Source of the DNA: Nitrososphaerales archaeon TH526
GTDB lineage: Archaea > Thermoproteota > Nitrososphaeria > Nitrososphaerales > Nitrososphaeraceae
Direction of reading: 5' to 3'
NCBI GenBank assembly: GCA_014523665.1
Contig: JAATVR010000745.1
Location: 1-6,090 of the forward strand
Length of the DNA stretch: 6,090 nt
Shown here piece after piece: positions 1-5,430 of the stretch; the stretch's first letter is position 1; each line of letters begins with the position of its first letter. The translations under genes and the position numbers were made by a program. The notes under the pieces are model-generated. The model worked only from the letters and a program-made list of their open reading frames with translations, made no database searches and was not told the DNA's origin.

Positions 1-56
1 AAGCCGCCAAATAGTCCTATTATGATTGCTACCGTAATAGCTCTGTCTTTATTCAT
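1..56 (-). CDS. N-terminal fragment of an exported or membrane protein (runs off the left edge)
   Basis: Reading leftward from an ATG at position 56, the frame stays open to the window edge (18 full codons) and begins MNKDRAITVAIIIGLFGG. A short charged start (N-K-D-R) followed by an uninterrupted hydrophobic run is what an archaeal signal peptide or first membrane segment looks like. A very similar start (MNKPALVIAILVP) opens the gene at 5459. No strong TATA box lies 26 nt upstream; a weak AT-rich element on the minus strand near 108-118 would give a leader of about 30 nt. Too little is present to name a family, and a chance ORF cannot be excluded with only 18 codons. Confidence 0.5.
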   Translation of the reverse strand, partial: MNKDRAITVAIIIGLFGG

Positions 57-640
57 CAGCTCTTCACATAGCTAATCCTGTCCTATGGATGTACCCAATA
101 GTCTCGCAATTTAATTCAGTTGATAGGGCGCCTCCTTTTCTTACGGTTCTGGATTTGCAGTATCTGCAATGGATATCATTCCTTCATAATATTACATCTT
201 TGCAAGTCAATGTTAATGTTAACAAGCTATAGACTTGCCCCATATCTTCTGAAATAAGAAAAAGTAGCAGTAGATTAACTTTCAGAAGTCATGTTAGCCA
301 AAAGCGTACCCAATTCTTGATCAGCTGATTTGCAGCGATCCGACGCTTCCTCATACATTCCTCTAGATAGAGATCCACAATTAGAATGGATGTACGATCT
401 GACCTGTGGTCCCTTTTAGTGTTTATAGTACAATCGACTGACGTAATTGCTGTTTTGGTGGGACTGAAGGAGTCATTATTTGTTGGAGTGCACGCACGAC
501 ATGGTAAATCGTTGTAGAAATCGGGGTGGAGTCTGCGTTAGGTGACATTGATAAATTACCTGAGTGTTGTACTTACCCAAATCCCCCCTTTGTCTAACGC
601 AACTTAATCATTATAAGGTCTTTTAAGGATACCAATCCAT
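57..640. other. Gene-poor stretch of about 580 bp
   Basis: I see no convincing gene, tRNA or insertion element here. Minor items: a small dyad TTGCAG-TAT-CTGCAA at 155-169, which could be an operator for the leftward gene starting at 56; a 43-codon rightward ORF at 386-517 (MDVRSDLWSLLVFIVQ...) with a hydrophobic middle but no TATA box at the right distance; and an inverted pair TGCGTTAG (534-541) / CTAACGCA (594-601) discussed in the findings. The stretch could hold a decayed gene or a regulatory RNA, but nothing in it supports a specific call. Confidence 0.5.
612..619 (+). promoter_or_regulatory. Candidate TATA box before the ORF at 646
   Basis: TATAAGGT, within TTATAAGG from 611, is centred about 26 nt before position 641. 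Initiation there would leave a leader of about 5 nt before the ATG at 646. The geometry fits an archaeal promoter, but the downstream ORF is itself doubtful. Confidence 0.35.
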
Positions 641-645
641 TTAGA

Positions 646-996
646 ATGATTTACCAACTTTCACTTTCGGAATACTCTTATTCACTATCCCGAGTACCAT
701 CATCATCATCCATTCCAAAATTTCAGATTGCCTATGATGAGCTTGACAGTAGACTGACGTTCGATAGCACCAAAACCTTAGCAACGGTGATACTTTGGCT
801 ATATGGAGAAAGCATATCAAACGTCGTAAGCAAAAATAATCCACTCTTTTTTTCTTTGATTCTCTCAACGGGAATATGCTTTCATTGCCATTCTGTTCAC
901 TTACCAGCAGTTTTCAAGCAAAGTAATGATAACCGAAATGTATCAAAAAGATCGTTAAGTTTGATCTTGACAACGGGTACAGCATATACAGCATAA
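646..996 (+). CDS. Doubtful hypothetical protein, 116 aa
   Basis: This rightward ORF starts with ATG at 646 and ends at a TAA at 994-996. In its favour, a TATA-like element sits at the correct distance and a T-run (1021-1026) lies just past the stop, as in archaeal termination; it would be convergent with the dehydrogenase gene. Against it, composition is close to random AT-rich translation: about one fifth serine, including an S-S-S-S run, no recognisable domain, no clear signal peptide, and a C-terminus rich in S, T and N. A central stretch (about residues 25-65, from PKFQIAYDELDSRL to SNVVSKNN) reads more like protein. I do not recognise it; it may be spurious or a gene remnant. Confidence 0.22.
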   Translation: MIYQLSLSEYSYSLSRVPSSSSIPKFQIAYDELDSRLTFDSTKTLATVILWLYGESISNVVSKNNPLFFSLILSTGICFHCHSVHLPAVFKQSNDNRNVSKRSLSLILTTGTAYTA

Positions 997-1081
997 TATC
1001 CTAACGATACTACTGGATTATTTTTTAGATAGTACAGTACCATCAACAACGGAACCCCGGATATTCTTCTATCTTTTATCT

Positions 1082-2593
1082 TCACTCATCATTATTATTT
1101 CCGTTTTGATTTTCATCGTTATCTTCATCTTCGTCTTCTTGTTCTGGTAAATTCTGTTCTACAGTATCATCACTTTCATCCTCACCATCAGTGGCAGATG
1201 GAGCGGCAATTGTAGGAGGAGGAGCGGCAGAAGGAGTTGTACCAGTAGAAGTAGTAGTATCAACTTCAGCACCACTAGCAGGTAATAACCTGTAGAGACT
1301 TCCTAGCCCATCAGCTTCTCTGTCAAATGTGAGAACATACAGGTTGCCATCAGGACCAGTCTCTATATCAGTGATCCCTGTAAAACCTGTACCAAATGTC
1401 ACAGTAGGTATTTCATCATCGTTATTTGCAATTAAATCACTTAACAAGGGATCACTTTGTAAATTCATGCCAGTTCTATCTGCATTTGGCTCAAAGTAAA
1501 AAAGTGTGCCTGAGGTTACATCTCCTACAAAAATTCCATTCTCATAGCTGGGCCCAAATGCAGTTGAGTTGAAAAACTCTATATCAGTGACTCCTCTTGA
1601 CTCTGCCCAACTGAAAACAGGATCTGCATAGTGAGACCCTTCAAAATTGACCAAATTGGATTCAGCAGAAACGCCACCACTAGTGGCTGTTGGACCCATT
1701 ACTGCCTTCCATCCACTATTGAACCCTGCTTCTACTAAATTAATCTCATCATATACATCTTCTCCATTTTCTGCATCCCACAATTTCCCTGTCACAGGAT
1801 CAAAATCAATTCCAAAACTATTGCGAATACCGTAGGCATAATATTTACTCAAAGGATCAGATGGATCATTTGATAAGGGATTACCAGAACTGGCAAATCC
1901 ATCGGCAGGATTTATTCGAAATATAACGCCTGTATCGTCAGGCGCCGGACCACTTTGGAAGTTTTGAAGCTGTCCTTCTCTTTGCATCTCCCCTACTACT
2001 ACGTAAAGCTGGTTATCCGGACCAATCTTTAACTTTCCCCCTTGATGGTTAGTTCCAGGTCCTGAAGGAAGATCTAAAAGTAACTGAGGGTTTGTAAGAG
2101 ATGTACCGTCCCATGTATAACTATAAACTCTGTTCCGGACATCTCCTTCAGTTGCTATTCCCTCAACTTGGGCTCCACTCTCTGTAACATAAAGAAAGAC
2201 TTTACTGTCTGTAGTATTACCTATTGTTTTATTGTTATTATTATTATTATTATTCACTTTCATTACCTCAATCCCTAAAAGTCCACGTTCGTTATTGCTT
2301 TCAACACCTGCTAACTGCAGTACTGGTGCTGATTGCATTTGGCCATTTGAAATGAGTCTGACGCTTCCTCCCTTTTCTAGTAAAAGGATATTATTCGCAT
2401 CTAGAAATACCATACTAGTTGGAGACGATAATCCGCCTAGAACTAGTTCAGCTGATAAGCTGGGCTCGCTAATTGAAGGTTGAGCAAAAGCTGGTGAACT
2501 AGTACAAGGAGATAGAATAACAGACATAGCTATTGTTAGAAGGGACGACATTACGTAGTTTATTCTACTCCGATTACCACTTTTATACATCAT
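1082..2593 (-). CDS. Secreted PQQ-dependent-type sugar dehydrogenase (glucose/sorbosone dehydrogenase family)
   Basis: The 503-aa protein belongs to the soluble aldose sugar dehydrogenase/GSDH beta-propeller family, whose members oxidise sugar aldehydes or alcohols outside the membrane using PQQ. Residues 1-37 form a signal peptide with likely cleavage at A-F-A/Q. The propeller spans about 45-437. Visible family motifs are NERGLLGIEV (101-110); TNHQGG (181-186), whose H183 matches the catalytic base; GPDNQLYVVVGE (191-202); YGIRNSFGIDF (254-264), whose R257 is the usual active-site arginine; TGKLWDAENGED (268-279); DEINLVEAGFNSGW (282-295); and GPDGNLYVL near 413-421. A poly-asparagine run (114-121) interrupts a surface loop. 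After residue 440 come a T/S/P/A-rich linker and a strongly acidic D/E/N tail with no membrane anchor. The start is fixed: an in-frame stop lies at 2621-2623 with no other ATG between. Whether the true cofactor is PQQ is not shown by the sequence. Confidence 0.94.
   Translation of the reverse strand: MMYKSGNRSRINYVMSSLLTIAMSVILSPCTSSPAFAQPSISEPSLSAELVLGGLSSPTSMVFLDANNILLLEKGGSVRLISNGQMQSAPVLQLAGVESNNERGLLGIEVMKVNNNNNNNNKTIGNTTDSKVFLYVTESGAQVEGIATEGDVRNRVYSYTWDGTSLTNPQLLLDLPSGPGTNHQGGKLKIGPDNQLYVVVGEMQREGQLQNFQSGPAPDDTGVIFRINPADGFASSGNPLSNDPSDPLSKYYAYGIRNSFGIDFDPVTGKLWDAENGEDVYDEINLVEAGFNSGWKAVMGPTATSGGVSAESNLVNFEGSHYADPVFSWAESRGVTDIEFFNSTAFGPSYENGIFVGDVTSGTLFYFEPNADRTGMNLQSDPLLSDLIANNDDEIPTVTFGTGFTGITDIETGPDGNLYVLTFDREADGLGSLYRLLPASGAEVDTTTSTGTTPSAAPPPTIAAPSATDGEDESDDTVEQNLPEQEDEDEDNDENQNGNNNDE
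2231..2254 (-). repeat. Trinucleotide (AAT) microsatellite encoding eight asparagines
   Basis: Seven AAT codons and one AAC code for Asn 114-121 of the dehydrogenase; six AAT units are uninterrupted (2237-2254). The run lies in a loop between GIEV and the next strand (KVFLYV). Slippage would change loop length in frame without breaking the protein. Confidence 0.9.
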
Positions 2594-2642
2594 AATAGTA
2601 TCATATAGTACCGAGGATTGCTACAATAAGAGTTTTTCTAGA

Positions 2643-2653
2643 TTTTTTATAAG
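2643..2653 (-). promoter_or_regulatory. TATA box of the sugar dehydrogenase gene
   Basis: On the minus strand the sequence reads CTTATAAAAAA, a strong archaeal box A. Centred near 2648, it predicts transcription start near 2622 and a leader of about 29 nt before the ATG at 2593. No clear Shine-Dalgarno motif is visible in that leader. Confidence 0.65.
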
Positions 2654-2672
2654 AGATAAGTAAGGTTGCCCA

Positions 2673-3059
2673 CTATCGCCGAGTTACAAGATGCGGATTT
2701 GCATACCCCGATGCAGTATCAATGACAGTTCCCAATCCGTCTCTAAATGTTGCAAGAGCTTCAACGTATTCGGCTGATTCTGCACTATTGTTATTGACCT
2801 CTCCCACTATCTCGGCGCCAAAACTCTTCGTTATACCTAGATGAAACAAGTATAATCTCTGGACCGTCATTTATGATTCGTGTTAATTGCGTATTAGCCC
2901 CGACCTGATTGAGGGAAGTGGTCGCAAGTGATGCTGGTGCTAGCTGTACTCCTTGAGGTTAAGTGTACTTCGAATCGACCTTTGACTAGAAGCCTTATCT
3001 AGATGATCTATTGTCCTAATGACATGTTCGCAACAGCCTGGTGGTGATGATAGTATCAT
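2673..3059 (-). pseudogene. Broken gene of about 128 codons with two single-base frameshifts
   Basis: Three overlapping leftward frames join into one fluent protein. Frame one starts with ATG at 3059: MILSSPPGCCEHVIRTIDHL, then DKASSQRSIRSTL. Near 2959-2961 one base appears missing: AA followed by CCT reads as a TAA stop, whereas adding an A gives L-K-P-Q-G-V-Q-L. Frame two then runs APASLATTSLNQVGANTQLT and RIINDGPEIILVSSRYNEEF. At the AAAA run 2820-2823 (TTTT on the coding strand) one extra base shifts the frame; removing it gives RYNEEFGAEIVGEV. Frame three continues ESAEYVEALATFRDGLGTVI to the stop at 2673. No signal peptide is visible; a C-C-E-H motif near residue 9 could bind metal. I do not recognise the family. 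Either the gene is decaying or both indels are homopolymer sequencing errors. Alternatively, only the 65-codon ORF from ATG 2870 is translated. Confidence 0.55.
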
Positions 3060-3442
3060 CAGTTACCATTCTGTTATTGGTAGAAGCACCGTATGGATAT
3101 GCGCAGAGTGAAAATCTGACACAGTCCCAAAGTGAGAATCTGACGCAAGTCGTAATCCAAACGGTTTCAAAGATACAACAATGTAGTTTAACTGCTCTCG
3201 CGCAGCGCTTAGGGATGGCCCTAATGGATGAAGCGACTGGAGATACGAATCTTTGTGCGACAGTGAGCCCTACAAGAATAGTATTCACAGGAGACTACAT
3301 ACGAGGCCTTACTTATAATACAGGAATATGGGAGGTTGTAGATGCTTTGGAGGCAAAAGGTCTTACTCTTGATACAGTCGAATTAACAGGCCAAGGAAGT
3401 GAGGGGAATCCATATTCATATCTTATGATAATGTCGAGGTAG
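3041..3442 (+). CDS. Small secreted protein with sequon repeat and a module shared with the nearby cupredoxin
   Basis: I know no family for this 133-aa protein. Residues 1-21 form a short signal peptide (hydrophobic VTILLLV, likely cleavage at G-Y-A/Q). It is followed by an 8-residue repeat, SENLTQSQ then SENLTQVV, placing glycosylation sequons at N25 and N33. The middle holds two cysteines (C48, C72) that could form a disulfide. The C-terminal part, from GDYI (84-87) through AKGLTLDTV (105-113) to NPYSYLMI (123-130), resembles the C-terminal domain of the protein at 4419-5234. Start choice is uncertain: GTG 3041, GTG 3044 or ATG 3047 are all in frame, with an in-frame stop at 3020-3022. An out-of-frame ATG at 3024 lies 26 nt after a TATA-like CTTATCTA (2994-3001) and would extend the signal peptide as M-F-A-T-A if one base has been lost. 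The 5' end overlaps the divergent broken gene. Confidence 0.72.
   Translation: MVMIVSSVTILLLVEAPYGYAQSENLTQSQSENLTQVVIQTVSKIQQCSLTALAQRLGMALMDEATGDTNLCATVSPTRIVFTGDYIRGLTYNTGIWEVVDALEAKGLTLDTVELTGQGSEGNPYSYLMIMSR
3107..3154 (+). repeat. Two-copy imperfect 24-bp tandem repeat (SENLTQ motif)
   Basis: AGTGAAAATCTGACACAG at 3107 recurs as AGTGAGAATCTGACGCAA at 3131, a period of exactly 24 bp. The encoded SENLTQ is repeated perfectly while the DNA has drifted at several positions; the copies diverge in their last two codons. Each copy carries an N-L-T sequon. Confidence 0.7.
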
Positions 3443-3648
3443 TGATTCATCCCCTCGTGGCATTGACTCGAATCTGTCGGATAAGCATGAGTATTGTACT
3501 CTTAGTTTTGCTGGTGCACACTTGTCAATGCAAGCGCGTGGAAATCGACGATAGTTAGTTAGTCTGAAAGTAAACGCCAGCCGTGGTATTCTACTATTAC
3601 TTGCTGATTGCTGTTTTTATCATTGTCAATTTCCCTTATGAACTCTGT

Positions 3649-3675
3649 AAAGTTGGTGCCAATTTTCCCAACTTT
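3649..3675. promoter_or_regulatory. 8-bp inverted repeat next to a TATA box (candidate operator)
   Basis: AAAGTTGG (3649-3656) and CCAACTTT (3668-3675) are perfect inverted copies separated by 11 bp. The right arm ends two bases before the TATA box at 3678 and covers the position where the BRE element would lie, so a dimeric regulator bound here could control the gene at 3705. Confidence 0.45.
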
Positions 3676-3677
3676 TG

Positions 3678-3685
3678 TTTATATA
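3678..3685 (+). promoter_or_regulatory. TATA box giving a leaderless transcript for the gene at 3705
   Basis: TTTATATA is centred at 3681-3682. Adding 26 nt puts transcription start at about 3707, on the twin ATGs at 3705 and 3708. The mRNA is therefore predicted to be leaderless. This also argues against the upstream in-frame TTG at 3675 as the start, because that codon lies upstream of the TATA box. Confidence 0.65.
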
Positions 3686-3704
3686 TGATGTTACCCATCA
3701 GCAC

Positions 3705-4031
3705 ATGATGAAAAACAATATTGTAATAGGAATAGTTGTTGCCATGGCTTTGGGCGTTGTCATAACAGGTAGCACCGTTGCAGCGGTATCAGCTCAAGGG
3801 AACATGACTGCAGGTGGTGGTGGGAACATGACTGCAGGTGGTGGTGGGAACATGACTGCAGGTGGTGGTGGGAACATGACTGCAGGTGGTGGGGACATAG
3901 TACAGCAGTTAAAGGCAGCCGCTGTCACAGCAAAACTCATAGATAATAAGAAAATGTTTATAATCGCCTGCCTGCCGGAGATGACAGATCCAGATACCCA
4001 GTGCTCAGTTGCCAACCTAGAGTTGCGATAA
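3705..4031 (+). CDS. Small secreted protein with four NMTAGGGG glycosylation-sequon repeats
   Basis: The 108-aa protein has a signal peptide (M-M-K-N-N, then a hydrophobic stretch to about residue 30; likely cleavage V-S-A/Q). Next come four N-M-T-A-G-G-G-(G) repeats (residues 32-63), each with an N-x-T sequon, so the mature N-terminus may be a flexible, densely N-glycosylated stalk. The remaining 45 residues form a compact domain, DIVQQLKAAAVTAKLIDNKK then MFIIACLPEMTDPDTQCSV, with cysteines C89 and C100 that could pair. I recognise no family. Start chosen as ATG 3705 from the promoter position. It has its own promoter and is convergent with the cupredoxin-like gene. The preceding gene (3041) has the same layout: signal peptide, 8-residue sequon repeat, two-cysteine region. 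Confidence 0.83.
   Translation: MMKNNIVIGIVVAMALGVVITGSTVAAVSAQGNMTAGGGGNMTAGGGGNMTAGGGGNMTAGGGDIVQQLKAAAVTAKLIDNKKMFIIACLPEMTDPDTQCSVANLELR
3798..3893 (+). repeat. Four 24-bp tandem repeats (GNMTAGGG)
   Basis: Units begin at 3798, 3822, 3846 and 3870, each GGGAACATGACTGCAGGTGG followed by TGGT; the last unit ends TGGG, the only difference. Near-perfect DNA identity suggests recent expansion or homogenisation. The period is a multiple of three, so copy number can change without frameshift. Confidence 0.95.
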
Positions 4032-4079
4032 AAGAATGAGTTTTAGAGAATAGGGTCAAAGAGAAAACTTTACCTTCAT

Positions 4080-4120
4080 CTTATTTATTTTTATTCGGTT
4101 TTTGCTGTTGTTCTTCTATT
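4080..4120 (+). terminator. T-rich archaeal-type terminator tract
   Basis: About 50 bp past the stop of the sequon-repeat gene, the plus strand has CTTATTTATTTTTATTCGG, then GTTTTTGCTGTTGTTCTTCT. Runs of T on the non-template strand without a stem are typical of archaeal intrinsic termination. Confidence 0.5.
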
Positions 4121-4235
4121 ACCTTACTCCTTACTCCTTTAATCAGATTGAAGTATCGGATGCCTTTACACTGTTACAGTAAATACAAATCCATTTCATA
4201 AGTAGCACGCCTCAAAGGAACACAAAAACATGGTA

Positions 4236-4269
4236 GTTATATTCTAGCAAGCAAATGCTAGAATATAAC
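4236..4269. repeat. Perfect 14-bp inverted repeat with 6-nt loop
   Basis: GTTATATTCTAGCA (4236-4249) and TGCTAGAATATAAC (4256-4269) are exact reverse complements around the loop AGCAAA. It lies 205 bp past the stop of the gene at 3705-4031 and 150 bp past the stop of the leftward gene at 4419. It could be an RNA hairpin protecting 3' ends, a protein-binding palindrome, or the remnant of a small mobile element. It lacks a following T-run on either strand, so it is not a bacterial-type terminator. Confidence 0.9.
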
Positions 4270-4418
4270 AGCGGAAATGTAGCCATTCACCCTAGGTTTA
4301 ACAAACTCATACCGTTTTGCCATTCGTGTTAATAGGACTCCAAATATACATATTGATAGAAGCGTTCCTAATTCAAACTACGGCAAATCTAATGATATCT
4401 GAACCATTTTCATAGGCC

Positions 4419-5234
4419 TCAACTATAAGGTAGAGACGGAGTAATTTCTTTTAATGCAGAGATGACTTGATCTAGATTCATACCCGAAGTGGTCCAGACA
4501 ACATAAGCCTGTTCAGGCCCTGTTCCCTTCTGTCCTCCACGGAGATCTTTAAATGTATGGATACTATCAATAGTAAACCCTTTCGATGTTAAATTAGAGA
4601 CATACTGATCTAGGTCTTTGGCAGGAACCATGTATGTTCCTACAGTATCTGGATTGGCACCTGTTGCATTGGCATTACTCAAAGGGTTCACTTGGTCAAT
4701 TGCATTTATTGTTCCATTCATGACAAAACTAGGATCATCACTATTAACATCAGTCTCAAAATAGTTGAACGCACCCGTATCGTTAAATGTGATGGGTCTA
4801 GATGCAGTATTGTATGCAAAATCTCCACTCTCAAATCCGGCGTTAGTAGGTCCACCAGATAGCGTTATAGTATGATCATGATCCACATCCCCATTGAACC
4901 ATGTAACAGTAGTTCCGACATTTACACCAGCATTTTGAGGAAGGTATGGCTGATTCGCAAGGGGATATTGATTCTTTGGTTGGTTAGTTGATTCGTGCGC
5001 TTCATTTGGGATAAATATTACGAGATTCTTTATGTTATCTCCTAGTTGCATAGAACGCGTTTCATATACAGTTGAGGCATTAACGTCTGGTCGCTCTCCT
5101 TCTTGAACTTGGCTCCCTATAGTAGCGAATAATGGATGAGCCATAGACGTGATACCTAGCATGACAGATATAGCGATAATGATTGTCTTTACACTATAAG
5201 AATGACAAGTTTCAATTGACACGGGTTTAGTCAT
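4419..5234 (-). CDS. Secreted cupredoxin-like protein lacking the copper-ligand cysteine, with an extra C-terminal domain
   Basis: The 271-aa protein has a signal peptide (hydrophobic core about 17-33, likely cleavage L-F-A/T at 37) and a cupredoxin-like domain at about 69-180. Domain signs are NLVIFIPNEA (70-79), VGTTVTWFNGD (106-116), DHDHTITL (118-125) and GAFNYFETD (154-162), then FVMNGTINAID (170-180). In blue copper proteins the last segment reads Y-x-C...H...M-x-G; here the methionine (M172) and glycine remain, but the cysteine and second histidine positions are occupied by E, T, D or S. The only cysteine, C10, is in the signal peptide. A normal type 1 copper site is therefore not possible; H119 and H121 could still bind metal. 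Residues 195-271 form a second domain of unknown family (GTYMV, NLTSKGFTIDSI, QAYVVWTTSG). Sequons occur at N52, N151, N173, N189 and N214. The start is supported by a TATA box giving a leader of about 4 nt. Confidence 0.88.
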   Translation of the reverse strand: MTKPVSIETCHSYSVKTIIIAISVMLGITSMAHPLFATIGSQVQEGERPDVNASTVYETRSMQLGDNIKNLVIFIPNEAHESTNQPKNQYPLANQPYLPQNAGVNVGTTVTWFNGDVDHDHTITLSGGPTNAGFESGDFAYNTASRPITFNDTGAFNYFETDVNSDDPSFVMNGTINAIDQVNPLSNANATGANPDTVGTYMVPAKDLDQYVSNLTSKGFTIDSIHTFKDLRGGQKGTGPEQAYVVWTTSGMNLDQVISALKEITPSLPYS

Positions 5235-5258
5235 TTCATTGTTGAAATCAACTATATC

Positions 5259-5269
5259 GGATATAAAGT
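5259..5269 (-). promoter_or_regulatory. TATA box of the cupredoxin-like gene
   Basis: On the minus strand the sequence is ACTTTATATCC. Its centre at about 5264 predicts initiation near 5238, only about 4 nt before the ATG at 5234, so the transcript is almost leaderless. A 6-bp dyad GTTGAA/TTCAAC (5287-5292, 5302-5307) lies just upstream and could be a weak operator. Confidence 0.6.
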
Positions 5270-5430
5270 ATTACACAGTTCTACAAGTTGAAAATAAAGA
5301 CTTCAACGTCTTACAATTAGAAGAATATACCCGACGATTTGAACAAAGAAGTAAAAATAAGGGGACTAACCCCAACTTCGCAGGTTTGCCTTTCTTGTTA
5401 AGGTTATTGAACTCAGTCTATGAAAAGAAG

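Larger units (their letters stand above)
4032..4418. other. 387-bp region between convergent genes
   Basis: No gene is visible. It contains a T-rich terminator-like tract (4080-4120) for the rightward gene and a perfect hairpin (4236-4269). The rest (about 4120-4235 and 4270-4418) shows no structure I can support. Confidence 0.6.

Noticed and set aside
386..517. Rightward 43-codon ORF with a hydrophobic centre
   Set aside because: No TATA box at the right distance, no family, and its length is within chance expectation.
535..601. tRNA-like acceptor stem GCGTTAG/CTAACGC
   Set aside because: The spacing is short (66 nt) and neither strand shows a T-arm motif (GGTTCRA), D-arm or plausible anticodon stem.
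641..868. Leftward 75-codon ORF with M-M-M-M run
   Set aside because: It is antisense to the ATCATCATC stretch of the 646 ORF, is unlike a protein in composition, and has no promoter.
1028..1044. Near-palindrome GATAGTAC-A-GTACCATC next to a T-run
   Set aside because: One mismatch in a short arm, between convergent ORFs; the T-run lies on the wrong side to form a stem-loop terminator on the plus strand.
897..1085. Leftward 62-codon ORF whose GTG start overlaps the dehydrogenase stop
   Set aside because: The GTGA overlap looks like operon coupling, but the protein has no recognisable features and runs antisense to the doubtful ORF at 646-996.
2490..2510. Possible lipobox (L-S-P-C, Cys 30) in the dehydrogenase signal peptide
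   Set aside because: Proline before the cysteine does not fit a lipobox, and a good A-F-A/Q cleavage site follows seven residues later.
3487..3558. 23-codon ORF MSIVLLVLLVHTCQCKR...
   Set aside because: It looks like a tiny lipoprotein-like peptide, but has no promoter and is too short to separate from chance.
3794..4015. Leftward proline-rich ORF opposite the sequon repeats
   Set aside because: It is the antisense reading of the GGT/GGG repeat; the plus frame has the signal peptide and promoter.
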